A program made the position numbers and the translations under genes. Below, in pieces: positions 8,627 to 19,033 of a stretch of DNA of 23,595 nt. The notes under the pieces are model-generated. The model ran no database searches and was not told where the DNA came from. It worked only from the letters and a program-made list of their open reading frames with translations. Within the stretch, counting starts at the first letter, position 1; each line of letters starts with the position of its first letter. Source of the DNA: Glomus cerebriforme (lineage: Eukaryota; Glomeromycota; Glomeromycetes; Glomerales; Glomeraceae); NCBI GenBank assembly GCA_003550305.1, contig QKYT01000108.1, positions 105,935 through 129,529 of the forward strand, read 5' to 3'.

Positions 8627-11080
8627 ATGAGTACTCAAATACTTCGAACGGGTGGAACTCGTCTTAAAATGACAAGTGTCTGCATAAATTCTCTGACTTG
8701 TATGCGTATGCGTGTCTTTATCAAACGAGGAAGTTATTTAACTAGGCCTTGTTCCCACCTTACTTATAGAAATATCAGATCTATAGAGAGAACCGGTAAA
8801 AATAATTTTAGTAATCTAGTAACAAATTTTAATATTGAAAGAAAGAACTTTTTAAGAATGTATGCGACAGAAACAAACCAACCATTTAATAAAGAGAATG
8901 AGAAAGAATCCGAGAATAAAGAAGGGAATAAGGATTCTGATAAAGAAAAAAAGAGTGATAATAAAAATGAAATTAAAATTCCAAAAGGATTTGAAAATTT
9001 TTTTAATAAAAATTCTCAAAGAATGAAGCAAAATATTAAAGAGCAAGCACCAAAATCTACTCAAAGTAATCATAAGAGCGAACAACAGAAACAACCCCCA
9101 AAACAACCTCCAAATGTTAAAGATTTTAATATGCAATTGAATCTCAATACGTTACTTCCACTCTTGTTTTCCGCATATATTCTGTATAAGATTACTAGCG
9201 GTGTTGATAATTCTCGTGAGATCACATGGCAGGAATTTAGAACAGCATTTTTGGATAAAGGTTTGGTGGATAAATTGGTGGTTATTAATAGGAAAAAAGT
9301 TCGAGTATATTTACATTCGAATGCTACGGGACAAATGTATCCAAACGCTCCTTCTTTACCAGGAACAACTTATTATTTTAGTATAGGTTCCGTGGAAGCA
9401 TTTGAACGTAAATTGGATGCTGCTCAAAAAGAATTAGGAATTCCTTCAACAGAACGAATTCCAGTAGCATATCATGATGAAATTAGTTTAATGAATACAT
9501 TATTACATTTTGCTCCAACATTACTTTTGGCTGGAGCCTTATTTTATATCACAAGAAGAGCTGGTGGTGCAGCTGGCTCACAAATATTTGGAATTGGAAA
9601 ATCTAAAGCTAAACTATTTAATCAGGAAACAGAAGTTAAAGTTAAGTTTAAAGATGTAGCGGGTATGGATGAAGCTAAAGAGGAAATTATGGAATTTGTT
9701 AAATTCTTAAAAGATCCGACAGCTTATGAAAGATTGGGTGCTAAAATACCGAAAGGAGCCATTTTAAGTGGTCCTCCAGGTACCGGTAAAACTTTACTTG
9801 CGAAAGCTACCGCAGGTGAAGCTGGTGTTCCATTCTTAAGTGTATCAGGTTCTGAATTCGTTGAAATGTTTGTTGGTGTTGGTCCATCTAGAGTACGCGA
9901 TTTGTTTGCAAACGCGAAAAAGCACGCACCTTGTATAATATTCGTGGATGAAATTGACGCGATTGGAAAATCGCGGGGGAAAATAGGCCAATTTGGTGGA
10001 AATGACGAACGTGAGAGTACATTAAATCAACTGCTCGTAGAGATGGATGGGTTTGGATCTAGTGAGCATGTTGTTGTGTTGGCGGGTACTAATAGACCGG
10101 ATGTATTAGACCCTGCTTTAATGCGTCCAGGACGTTTTGATCGACATATCGCTATCGATAAACCAGATATCAAAGGCAGAAGTGCAATATTCAAAGTACA
10201 TTTGAAACCAATAAAAACTAAGGAAAATATTGATAACCTTTCAAATAAATTAGCTGCATTGACGCCAGGATTTTCTGGTGCTGATATAGCTAATGTGTGT
10301 AATGAAGCAGCTCTTATTGCGGCACGTTTTCATAATGATTCAGTCACTAAGGAACATTTTGAGCAGGCTATTGATCGTGTAATCGCCGGTTTGGAAAGAA
10401 AATCTCGCGTATTATCTCCCGAGGAAAAGAAGACTGTGGCATATCATGAAGCAGGGCACGCAGTTGCCGGATGGTTCCTTGAGCATGCTGATCCTTTACT
10501 AAAAGTGACTATTATTCCTCGAGGTGTTGCTGCGCTTGGTTACGCTCAATATTTACCAAAAGATCAATATTTATATTCCACCGCACAATTACTGGATCGT
10601 ATGTGCATGACATTAGGTGGGAGAGTATCAGAACAGATCTTTTTCAATATGATAACTACAGGAGCACATGATGACTTGCAAAGAGTCACAAAGTTGGCTT
10701 ATGCTCAAGTTACGACTTATGGTATGAATCCGAACGTAGGACCGTTATCTTTCAATAATCCTAATGACAATGAACCTCAATTCCAAAAGCCTTATTCTGA
10801 AGAGACTGCTAGAATGATTGATGAGGAAGTTCGTAAATTAGTAGCGGTAGCATATGAAAGAACTGTTAAATTGCTTACAGATAAGAAGAATGATGTTGAA
10901 AAAGTAGCACAATTGCTACTTTCGAAAGAAGTATTAAATCGAGAGGATATGATATCGTTATTAGGGAAAAGGCCTTTTGTTGAAAAGAATCCTTTTGAAG
11001 AATATATTACACCTAAAGAAAATACACCGTCACCGCCACCGCCACTTACTGAACAATCGCAGTCATCGTCAAATATATAG
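8627..11080 (+). CDS. Mitochondrial m-AAA protease subunit (Afg3/Yta10 type)
   Basis: ATP-dependent zinc metalloprotease of the FtsH family. It sits in the inner mitochondrial membrane with its active sites in the matrix, degrading misfolded membrane proteins and maturing ribosomal and other precursors. It is a single exon of 817 residues, similar in length to human AFG3L2. The order is: a basic, Arg-rich presequence (about 1-60); a Lys/Glu/Asn-rich linker (about 80-165); TM1 (about 173-188); the FtsH extracellular-type domain in the intermembrane space; TM2 (about 291-308); the AAA domain with Walker A GPPGTGKT (382-389), Walker B IIFVDEID (437-444) and the second region of homology (MRPGRFDRH); then the peptidase domain with zinc site HEAGH (607-611) and the later TGAHDD segment. 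The C-terminus is a Pro-rich tail. It resembles Afg3/Yta10 rather than i-AAA Yme1, which has one membrane helix. The assignment between the Afg3 and Yta12 branches is less certain. Confidence 0.95.
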   Translation: MSTQILRTGGTRLKMTSVCINSLTCMRMRVFIKRGSYLTRPCSHLTYRNIRSIERTGKNNFSNLVTNFNIERKNFLRMYATETNQPFNKENEKESENKEGNKDSDKEKKSDNKNEIKIPKGFENFFNKNSQRMKQNIKEQAPKSTQSNHKSEQQKQPPKQPPNVKDFNMQLNLNTLLPLLFSAYILYKITSGVDNSREITWQEFRTAFLDKGLVDKLVVINRKKVRVYLHSNATGQMYPNAPSLPGTTYYFSIGSVEAFERKLDAAQKELGIPSTERIPVAYHDEISLMNTLLHFAPTLLLAGALFYITRRAGGAAGSQIFGIGKSKAKLFNQETEVKVKFKDVAGMDEAKEEIMEFVKFLKDPTAYERLGAKIPKGAILSGPPGTGKTLLAKATAGEAGVPFLSVSGSEFVEMFVGVGPSRVRDLFANAKKHAPCIIFVDEIDAIGKSRGKIGQFGGNDERESTLNQLLVEMDGFGSSEHVVVLAGTNRPDVLDPALMRPGRFDRHIAIDKPDIKGRSAIFKVHLKPIKTKENIDNLSNKLAALTPGFSGADIANVCNEAALIAARFHNDSVTKEHFEQAIDRVIAGLERKSRVLSPEEKKTVAYHEAGHAVAGWFLEHADPLLKVTIIPRGVAALGYAQYLPKDQYLYSTAQLLDRMCMTLGGRVSEQIFFNMITTGAHDDLQRVTKLAYAQVTTYGMNPNVGPLSFNNPNDNEPQFQKPYSEETARMIDEEVRKLVAVAYERTVKLLTDKKNDVEKVAQLLLSKEVLNREDMISLLGKRPFVEKNPFEEYITPKENTPSPPPPLTEQSQSSSNI

Positions 11081-11749
11081 ATTATTAGGATTTTTATATA
11101 AATTAAAAATGAATTATTGTATGCATGAAATAATTTTTGTCAAATTAAATTATTTAGTTATATCTTTTGTATTGCAGTATCTTACGTAATTTATAAGGTT
11201 GAAATTCTGTTTAGCTCATACCCACTCCTTTTTATTAAAAAAAACTCCATTTCTGGCCTAAGAAAATCCCCATTAAATAGAGAAAATATGACATCAAAAA
11301 GAAACACCAAATTTACTATTTTCGGCAAAATTATCGGCTCATTTTACTGTTTCGAAAACTAAATTTTCTAACAAAAAGGACTTAAAACAGTTTCAGCATT
11401 TTTATTTATTTACTATTAATCACTTAATCACATTCTTATTAGACAGTTATACTAAAATCAAATATATTCACAAATCACTAGTCACTAAATCATAGAGATA
11501 GTCGTACTCTATCTTGGATCTCAAGCGTGTAGCGTGTTTTGTATATTAGGCATCCATTCAATACATTCAATATGTACATTAGTTATTTAGTATTTTAGAC
11601 TAGGAACTAACTTTACTATTGTCAAAACTCGTGTAAATATGAGTCATTAATCTTATACAAGGTTAATTAAAACAATTAATGTAATTAAAGCTAACCACAA
11701 TATATTCATTCAACTTACCATTTCAAAATTATTAATACAATCAATACAA
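11081..11749. other. Convergent spacer, m-AAA / NTH1 3' ends
   Basis: About 670 bp between two convergent stop codons. I see only A+T-rich 3' UTR-like sequence with no recognisable coding or RNA gene. A short tandem-like GCGTGTAGCGTGT occurs near 11525-11537. Confidence 0.6.
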
Positions 11750-13087
11750 TCACCGATTATAAGTTACCGAGGGACACATATTATTAACAGGACATTTGGA
11801 ACATTTTGGATACTGTGGGGAACATATGGTTTGTCCAAAGCCAACAAGCATTGGGTTTATTTCTTGCCACAATGATCTTGGAAGCCAAGACTCTAACGAC
11901 TTTATATTACAATAAAGCATTATTAATCAGAATAATTACCACATAATATAAAAATATTTTACCTGTCGGGTGGCTTCTGGACCAGCTTTTCCTGTTTTAC
12001 ACCAACCAAGCCGATTTGTTATTCGGTGAACATGAACGTCGACGCCTATACCTTCATTTCTAATAATTAAAAAAATAATTTGCAAATTGCTGTTATGTAT
12101 TAAACTAAATCAATCAGGATTGCTTACTGTTTCCAAGCAACTTGCATACAAAGATATGCCTGTAATTTCGAATAAAATTTATTTAGACAAAGTAAAATTA
12201 AAAAAAAATTTTAAATCAATATAAACCATTTTTGGTCCAACTCCAGGTAATTTCATTAAACCTTCAACAGTATTAGGTATATCACTATTGTATTCTTCTT
12301 TACATATTTTAGCTGTTTGCTTTAAATATCTGAAAAGGTGTGTCACGTTATGTATATAAACTGTTAATTGCTAAATAAAAAAAAATGAATCTTTCATACT
12401 TACGTAGCTTTTCTGCGGTGAAATCCTACTTTAGAAATGCAATCGTCCAAGAATTTTTCTTCAGCTTGTAATACGTTATCCAGATTTAAACCTCCCGGAA
12501 GTTTCTGACGAAGATTTTGAATTGCTGCAGCGGTAACATGATCTTTGGTTTGTGAAGACAGCATCAAAGATACAAGAGTCTGAAATCTTGATGTCTAAGA
12601 ATATAATAAGAATTTTCGTTCAACACATTATTTTTGTCATATATACAATTACTTTGATAATAAAAACCTGAAGTGTAATATCATCAGATGGTTCATCAGC
12701 CAATCTCTCACATCCCATTGTATCTACAGGTGCCACGATGTTCTTGCGATATTCTTTTATAGTATTGTATACTCCTTCCCAACCAACTGGTGGTTTTGAT
12801 GGTTCTTTTTCCAACCGCTTTTCTAACTTATCTACCGATCTTTCCGATGATAAAGCACCTGATAGATTTATATTAGCTGAAGACTCTTCTGTTTCAATAA
12901 TGATATGTTTACGCGTTGTTTTGCGTGTCACGGTTTCATTTAAAGAGGACTTGTTAGGCTGTTTTGTTTCGTTAACATTTGTTTTCGAACTAAAATATTT
13001 TGAAGTTATTTCTTTCGAACTTGGAGACGTGGCTTTGGCAGTAGTTGTAAAAACACTTGCTCTTAATTGGCTTCTCGTTATCGGCAT
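11750..13087 (-). CDS. NTH1: Endonuclease III homologue (DNA glycosylase/AP lyase)
   Basis: Base-excision repair enzyme that removes oxidised pyrimidines and cuts abasic sites; it acts in the nucleus and often in mitochondria. Exons are 13087-12668, 12594-12404, 12329-12227, 12159-12128, 12059-11963 and 11899-11750, giving 330 residues. All five introns are GT...AG and in phase. Catalytic Lys157 lies in LSSQTKD, the helix-hairpin-helix is LMKLPGVGPKMA, and catalytic Asp256 lies in VDVHVHRI. The [4Fe-4S] ligands are Cys307, Cys314, Cys317 and Cys323 with the canonical C-x6-C-x2-C-x5-C spacing. The first 95 residues are Ser/Thr/Lys-rich and poorly conserved. The first 20 (MPITRSQLRASVFTTTAKAT) have Arg/Lys and no acidic residue, compatible with a mitochondrial presequence. 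The tiny 32-nt exon 4 is needed to reach the AYLCMQVAW segment. It is divergent from DBP9. Confidence 0.95.
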
Positions 13088-13223
13088 TTTAATAAACTTG
13101 CAATGACGCTACTAAATTTTTAAATTTATAATAATGTACAAGATCATGCAGTGTAACGTAGTTTAAAAATTTATATAATTATTTTTTTTTTTTTGCTGAT
13201 AATTTTTTTTTTTGTGCGTAAAT
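13088..13223. promoter_or_regulatory. Divergent promoter, NTH1 / DBP9
   Basis: Only 136 bp separate the two opposite start codons, so one nucleosome-free region probably serves both. It contains T10-11 runs at about 13183-13215 just before the DBP9 start, typical poly(dA:dT) promoter tracts. No clear TATA box. Confidence 0.6.
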
Positions 13224-16054
13224 ATGGAATTCAAAGAGCTAGACCCCAGGCTTTCTCGTGCTCTATCAAAACTCAACTTTCATAAACCTACTTTAATACA
13301 GACAAAGGCCATCCCGTTGGCGTTGGCCGGAAAAGATATTTTAGCACGGGCCCGTACTGGAAGCGGAAAAACTGCAGCTTATTGTCTGCCCATAGTTCAA
13401 AAGATCTTACTCGCCAAAGACGTGAGTATTTAACTAAATGTGTTGACAATCCATCCTTTCACTTCCCAACCACTCTAGTTTGAGATTATTTGTATGCTAA
13501 AGTAGCCAACTTGCTCTGACAACTTTTTTACATTCAATAAATCTAGAATCTGTAGAGTGAGGACTAAATTATAATATTATCCCGTTTTCAGTTTTCTTAT
13601 TCATGTATATCATTGGTTAGAAGTATCTAAAAAAAATTATTTCAATGATTTATATAACAGGCTTTACCAGAATCTTCTTCAGAACGCACCACAACGCGTT
13701 CAATTATCCTAGTTCCCACTCGCGAACTTGCTGTCCAAGTAACAAAATTTTTAAATGATTTATTAATTTATTGTTCAAAGGATGTGAAAGTCACCAACCT
13801 AGCTGGTAACATTCCTATGCAATTACAAAAGTAATTTTATTCATTTGTTTACGTATTTCATTTATGCGTTTATTTTATAATAAATTAATAATTTGTTTAA
13901 AGATCAATATTATCGGAAATGCCAGATATAGTTGTCGCAACACCAAGCCGTGTATTAGCACATCTTGAATCACAAGTATGCTTTGACAAGAACAAACTTC
14001 GCGCAAAATTATATTATACTTATAAAAAATCTTTTTTTTTAAAAAAAAAAAAATTAAACAAATATATATATATATAATAAGTCCTTAATTGTTTGCAATA
14101 GTTTGGAGTCACTCGTTATTGATGAAGCAGATCTTATCCTTTCATATGGTTACGAAGAGGATCTTCAAAAGATTTTGACATTCCTACCGAAAATATTTCA
14201 AAGCTTATTGATGAGTGCGACACTGACAAAGGTTACATAAATTTGTATTCTTTCAATTTGAATCATCTCATTTTATTAAATATATTTTCTTTTCCCTTAG
14301 GATGTCGAAAATTTAAAGCAACTTTTATTACGTAATCCGGTATTTAATTGCTTATTGTATATCATAATGTTTTAAGATAACATGAATTAACAACTACCTT
14401 ACTTTTCAGGTTATTTTAACGTTACATGAGGAAAAAGAGGAAACAAATCTATTAACACAATATGCTGTGAGGTATTATAAATATGCAATATGCAATGCAT
14501 TTTATCATTATTATGCGTGTGTCTTTAAAATTATTATTATATTTTTTCTTATATTTAGATGTTCGGAAATAGACAAGTTTCTTTTGATATATGTTATCTT
14601 GAAACTTCGTTTAATTAAGGGAAAATGCATAATATTTGTTAATGACATTGACCGATGCTATCGATTGAAATTATTTTTAGAACAATTCTCAATAAAAAGT
14701 TGTGTTTTGAATTCAGAATTACCCTTAAATTCCAGGTAGATAAATTTATTTACTACACAATTGTTTTTAATATAACTTTAATATAATTAATATAAATTCA
14801 ATTTATTATCTAGATATCATATAGTACAAGAATTTAATAAGGGAGTTTATGATTATATTGTTGCAACGGATGAAGGAGATTTTAAAAGTGAACAAGATAC
14901 TGACGATGAATTGAATGAAGAACCTGAAGGCATGCAGCTATAATTATAATGTACTTTTCTAATGAGTATCACTTATTGATAATTATTTTAATTATAGATT
15001 CGGAATCAAATGTGGATGAAGAGACTCAAACAAACAAAAAATCATCATTGGAAAAAAAAAGCGAAAAAAAATCGCGACTACAACAAAAGGATAAAGAATA
15101 TGGAGTATCTCGCGGTGTCGATTTTATAAATGTAGCAGCAGTCATTAATTTTGATTTTCCAACTTCAGCAAAATCTTATACTCATAGGGTGGGACGAACG
15201 GCTCGTGCTAATCAGAGAGGAATGAGTTTAAGTTTTGTTGTGCCAAAAGAACTTGTTGGACAAAACAAGAATGTTACGTGTTCAACAGCAAAGTATGACG
15301 AAAAAATTTATGCGCGTGTAGAGAAAAAGCAATCTCTTACAAATTCTATAATCAAACCTTATTCATTCAATGATATGAAGCAAGTAGAGGGATTTCGTTA
15401 TCGTATGGAAGATGCATTGAGAGCAGTCACACGTATAGCTGTTAGAGAAGCACGATTAAAGGATGTTAAATCAGAAATACTAAATTCCGAAAAATTAAAG
15501 GTACGTGCTATCTAATAAGTTCTTAATTTCATAATATTATATACTTAGAATAAATCTAACCGGCTGTAAATTATTATAGTCCCATTTTGAAGATAATCCT
15601 AATGATTTAAAAATTTTGCGTCATGATACTACAATTCATCCCGCAAGGGTTCAACAACATATGAAACATATACCTTCTTATTTAATGCCAAAAATCGCAC
15701 CACCTTCTGGTGCTAGTTCTACACATGATGATGATGATTCAAATTTGGGTCATATTCCATTTCGTAAAAATTCACAAAATAATCATCGTCAAAGTCGATC
15801 ATCCAAAAACCGACACTTTACTCACAAGGTAATTTTATTATTTAATTACACATTTCCTTTTTTTTAATGACTAATCTTAATAAATATATATAATAGAAAC
15901 GCAAAAACGATCCTTTAAAAACTTTTAGTATAGATGATGATTTTTCAACTAAAAAAAGACAGGTAAAAAGCAGTTAATTTGTTTTTTATAAAATAATTTA
16001 TAATTATTTTAATTTTGTAATTTGTGAATTATCAATTTTTAGAGAAAGAATTGA
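13224..16054 (+). CDS. DBP9: DEAD-box RNA helicase Dbp9/DDX56 (ribosome biogenesis)
   Basis: Nucleolar ATP-dependent RNA helicase for 60S subunit assembly. Exons are 13224-13421, 13661-13830, 13903-13975, 14082-14231, 14301-14339, 14410-14471, 14559-14735, 14814-14929, 14998-15500, 15580-15828, 15897-15962 and 16043-16054; 604 residues. Motif I is ARTGSGKT (43-50), then PTREL, TPSR (136-139), DEAD (161-164), SAT (192-194), [16 protein letters not shown] (366-370) and HRVGRTAR (391-398). The DDX56-type C-terminal region follows ([22 protein letters not shown], a basic tail). For exon 4 the AG at 14080-14081, not the one at 14099-14100, gives the frame and the family's usual spacing between TPSR and the DEAD box. 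Intron 8 (14930-14997) seems to be GC-AG. An acidic/Lys-rich insert (about 305-362) sits where relatives also vary. The last exon has only three codons and is the least certain. An upstream TTG in the same frame is not a plausible start. Confidence 0.92.
14930..14997 (+). other. Probable GC-AG intron in DBP9
   Basis: A 68-nt intron reading GAAG|GCATGC...AATTATAG. It leaves one base before it, as the next exon (AT TCG GAA...) requires. The only in-phase GT alternative in this exon is GTGAAC at 14888, which would discard an acidic, coding-like stretch ([15 protein letters not shown]). Intron length fits its neighbours. Confidence 0.5.
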
Positions 16055-16254
16055 TTATAATGAAAAAAAATCATATATTTAATTAATATAAATTAACAAA
16101 TATATGTTATCATTTTGATATACTAATTCAATACAAAATTTTCAAGAAAAAATAAAATAAAATAAAAGTCCGTATAAATTTCAAATAAAAATATTTTGTA
16201 CTATATATATACGTGTATAAGCATTCAAATAACTAAATTATAAACACATTACTT

Positions 16255-17147
16255 CTAAACACCAGAACCTCCAGTGAGAGTGCTAGATGCATGATTTTGA
16301 TGTTTAAGTGCAGCTATACCATAACAAATTCCGGTGATAGCTAAACTTAAACCAGGCAAGATGTAAATTCCTGATTTTGATGCAAATATAAAAATCACAA
16401 CGGAGAATCTAACAAATTAGAAATAAAGTTAATATAAATAAATTTCTTTATTGGAATAAATAAAATAAAATAAAGAACTTACAATAAATATCCTATAGTT
16501 CTAAGATAATTATTTTCGAATATCTTAATAAACGCATCACTGTAATTTTAGGAAAAAGAGCAACAAAAGTGAGATCATATACGTTAAATTAATTGGAACT
16601 TATCTAAAAGGAACTTACAATTTTGGGCTTGTCGGACAGATCTAAAAGAAATTTATTAAAATAGGTAGCAATACTGAAACATACAAAATAACAATAATAA
16701 ATAACCTACCTTCATACAGAGTGGTACTTCGACAAATATAAGAATAAAGGCTAAAATCCTGTATAAATCATTTGAAAAATATTATGAGCAATTTCTAAAT
16801 ACAAAATAATTAATATTGTAAGAAAAGTAAGAAAAATACCATGCTATAATTGAGAAAAGGAAGAAAGCAAGGAAAGCAACGCCACCCGCAATAAAAAGGA
16901 CTGAAAATGGTAAATAAATATATCGTTATTAATATCGATCTAAAAAAAAACAAAAAAAAAAAAAATTTAATGATTTGATATAAATATTTACAAGGAATGG
17001 AAAGCAGACCAGCCCTTTAAGTTGGAAGAAAAAAAAATTATAAGTTTGTGAAATATATATAAAGTACTGTGCACAAATTCATATGTATACTTACCATTGT
17101 GCATAGATCGTAAAGTTTTTGGATTTGAATTCTTCTATGAAACCCAT
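16255..17147 (-). CDS. TVP18: Golgi membrane protein TVP18
   Basis: Small four-helix protein of late-Golgi vesicles, found in Tlg2-containing compartments in yeast; its exact role is poorly known. Seven exons: 17147-17095, 17014-16992, 16900-16840, 16758-16710, 16641-16619, 16539-16483 and 16408-16255, giving 139 residues. Every intron is GT...AG and every phase matches. The N-terminus MGFIEEFKSKNFTIYAQW is the family signature. It is followed by hydrophobic helices (WAGLLSIPFLFIAG..., FLAFFLFSIIAW, AFILIFVEVPLC), then the hallmark ICPTSPKFDAF (63-73), NNYLRTIGYLLFSVV and a final helix (GIYILPGLSLAITG). The tail is Ser/Thr/Gly-rich. Two exons are only 23 nt, so naive gene finders would miss it. 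It is convergent with DBP9 (stops 200 bp apart). Confidence 0.92.
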
Positions 17148-17267
17148 GTTTTTATAATTTTCAAAACAAAAAAACGATTTCAAAAAAGTGTTAATTTTTG
17201 CATAACCGTAGAATTTGGATAATTTTACTTAGGAATTATGGAAATTATAGTAACAGCTTAACTCATT

Positions 17268-17372
17268 CACGTGATACTAATATTATAGTTGTGATTAACC
17301 GAAAAACCTGTTTGCTATTTAGACTGTTCGCCATTTAGGAATGACAAATCAACACGTGAATAATATCACGTG
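17268..17372. promoter_or_regulatory. Cluster of three CACGTG boxes upstream of TVP18
   Basis: CACGTG palindromes lie at 17268-17273, 17353-17358 and 17367-17372, each followed by A on the plus strand (CACGTGA). They sit 121-225 bp upstream of the TVP18 start, the only gene that begins on this side. CACGTG is the site of fungal bHLH factors such as Cbf1/Pho4-type proteins; which factor binds here is unknown. Confidence 0.6.
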
Positions 17373-18396
17373 AAAAATAAATTACAATGAGCCTTTATTA
17401 TGCATATATTTTGCAGTTTATCTATCATAAGATCTTTATGTAACATCAGGTTATTCAGGTATGGCTGTTTGTTTGATTTTTATTAACATGTGGATCTAAA
17501 GAAGTTCTTTTTTTAGTGGTTCAATTCAATTTTATTCTGCACCTATCAAAATTTGCTTGGACAAATATTTGGCTATGTTTCTTTTTAACATAAGCCTGAG
17601 TCAGATATTTGTGATTACCCCTGAGTAACAATTAGCTTGTTAACTACATTTGACTAATTAATTATGATTGGATATCTATCCGAAATGGGTTATCTCATGT
17701 ATATCAAAAACCATACGAAACAACAAACAAAAACTTACATTGTTTTAAATCTAAATTAATTGTTTATTTGTATTTTAATAAGGATTAAAATTTTTTTTTT
17801 TTTATAACTTTAATTTTTTTTACCTGGTCTAAACAAATTTGGTAACGAATATCATCATTTTTTCTTTAATTTCAGATTAACAAACAATTACTGGGTTTGT
17901 GAAAGATTATCGACCAGTTTTTAAAAACTTTTTCTTTTTAATCATTAAAATTAATATATGACCTTAAAAAAAAAAATTGTAAAAATGTCCAATATATAAT
18001 GAACAACTAATTTAATATTAATATTATATTTTAATATAGTTTTTATAATGATGCTTGTCTGTTTGATGCTTGCTTTTACTTATAATAAATAATTCCTTAA
18101 TTTGTTTTTAAATCATTATGGTTTACGGACGAGATTAAATCACAACTAGTTAAAATGATCAATTTACGAACTTTTTCCTTTTTTTTTTTTTTTTGCAATT
18201 AATAATTTTTCATTATTATTAAAAAACTATCTACATTTTACAATTTGTAAATTGTTCTTTTGTTATTCTATCGGGCGGTGTTCGTTGTGTTTAATAAAAA
18301 CCTTAAAAAAATTGTGGTAAACTATATAATATACGAGGATGTTAGAAAGGAAATAATAAACTTTTTTTATAACGTGTATGAAACGATTCATTAATA

Positions 18397-18422
18397 AATT
18401 CGTGGATCGATTACCACGAATT
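18397..18422. repeat. Perfect 9-bp inverted repeat, 8-base loop
   Basis: AATTCGTGG (18397-18405) and CCACGAATT (18414-18422) are exact reverse complements around ATCGATTA. It could be a protein-binding palindrome or an RNA hairpin. Its purpose is unknown. Confidence 0.6.
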
Positions 18423-18430
18423 AAGAAAAA

Positions 18431-18455
18431 AAAATAAATAAATAAATAAATAAAA
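18431..18455. repeat. AAAT tetranucleotide microsatellite
   Basis: Five to six tandem AAAT units directly before the small ORF at 18455. Confidence 0.8.
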
Positions 18456-18592
18456 TGGCCTGGTCGTTTAGTATAGTTATTCGAAAAAAAATGCGAGAAT
18501 ATAACCCAAGCTTAACGAATACGGAATCGGCAGTTCTTTTGCTGGTCGACAGATTTATCGTACTTGCTTTTTTTCGCCCAATCGTGAAATAA
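18455..18592 (+). CDS. Possible 45-residue small ORF
   Basis: Speculative. It begins MAWSFSIVIRKKM and ends with a hydrophobic half (AVLLLVDRFIVLAFF). The ATG lies in TAAAATGGCC, with A at -3 and G at +4, a strong eukaryotic start context, and the stretch is less A+T-rich than its surroundings. There is no recognised domain. It lies downstream of the Zn2Cys6 gene and antisense to any long 3' UTR of that gene. The segment TCGTTTAGTATAGTTATTCG inside it resembles the D-arm/A-box of a tRNA, so a decayed tRNA-derived element is an alternative reading. Confidence 0.2.
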   Translation: MAWSFSIVIRKKMREYNPSLTNTESAVLLLVDRFIVLAFFRPIVK

Positions 18593-19033
18593 ATAAAAAA
18601 TTAACTGAAATATGAAGGTGAAGAAAACAAAAATGAAATGAATCTAGTTACAAAAAAAAAAAAAAAATGAAAAAGGTCTGTACAATAAAAAAAAAAACGA
18701 AATTTATGTTCTTCTATTAAGGGTGAAAAAAAAGGTTGATTTTTTTTGTACGGCATATTGTAGATATTTAACATTTGTTCAATGCCGAATAATAACCCAA
18801 AATCCTTAAGAATTATATTTAAATGTATGCAATCTCTTGTCCTCCGTTACTACATAGGAGAATATTTTCCCTTAAGATAAGTATTATAAGAAAGACATTG
18901 AGAATAAGAAAAAAAAAATACATGAAAGAAATATGTAAAAAGAAAAAAAAAAATTTACAAATGAAAAAAACCATTTTTTTTATAAAGACTTGTTTTAAAA
19001 AAAAAACAAATTCCAAAGTTCTCTTTGTATGTT

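Larger units (their letters stand above)
17373..19033. other. Long spacer between TVP18 and the Zn2Cys6 gene
   Basis: About 1.66 kb. The right part (about 18750-19033) is probably the 3' UTR of the Zn2Cys6 gene. The rest holds no recognisable gene. Seen: a direct repeat TGATGCTTG (twice near 18050-18075), a perfect 9-bp inverted repeat (18397-18422), an AAAT microsatellite (18431-18455), a 45-codon ORF with good start context (18455-18592) and many homopolymer runs. Confidence 0.6.

Noticed and set aside
8852..9136. 94-residue Phe/Ile-rich minus-strand frame
   Set aside because: Antisense of the Lys/Asn-rich linker of the m-AAA protease.
12738..13106. 122-residue plus-strand frame
   Set aside because: Antisense of NTH1 exon 1, which has a supported product.
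14098..14108. Acceptors at 14100 or 14108 for DBP9 exon 4
   Set aside because: The first breaks the frame; the second removes six to nine residues conserved in spacing between TPSR and the DEAD box. AG at 14081 gives both frame and spacing.
18458..18484. tRNA gene
   Set aside because: Only the D-arm/A-box part looks like a tRNA. No anticodon arm or B-box GGTTCRANYCC follows at the right distance.
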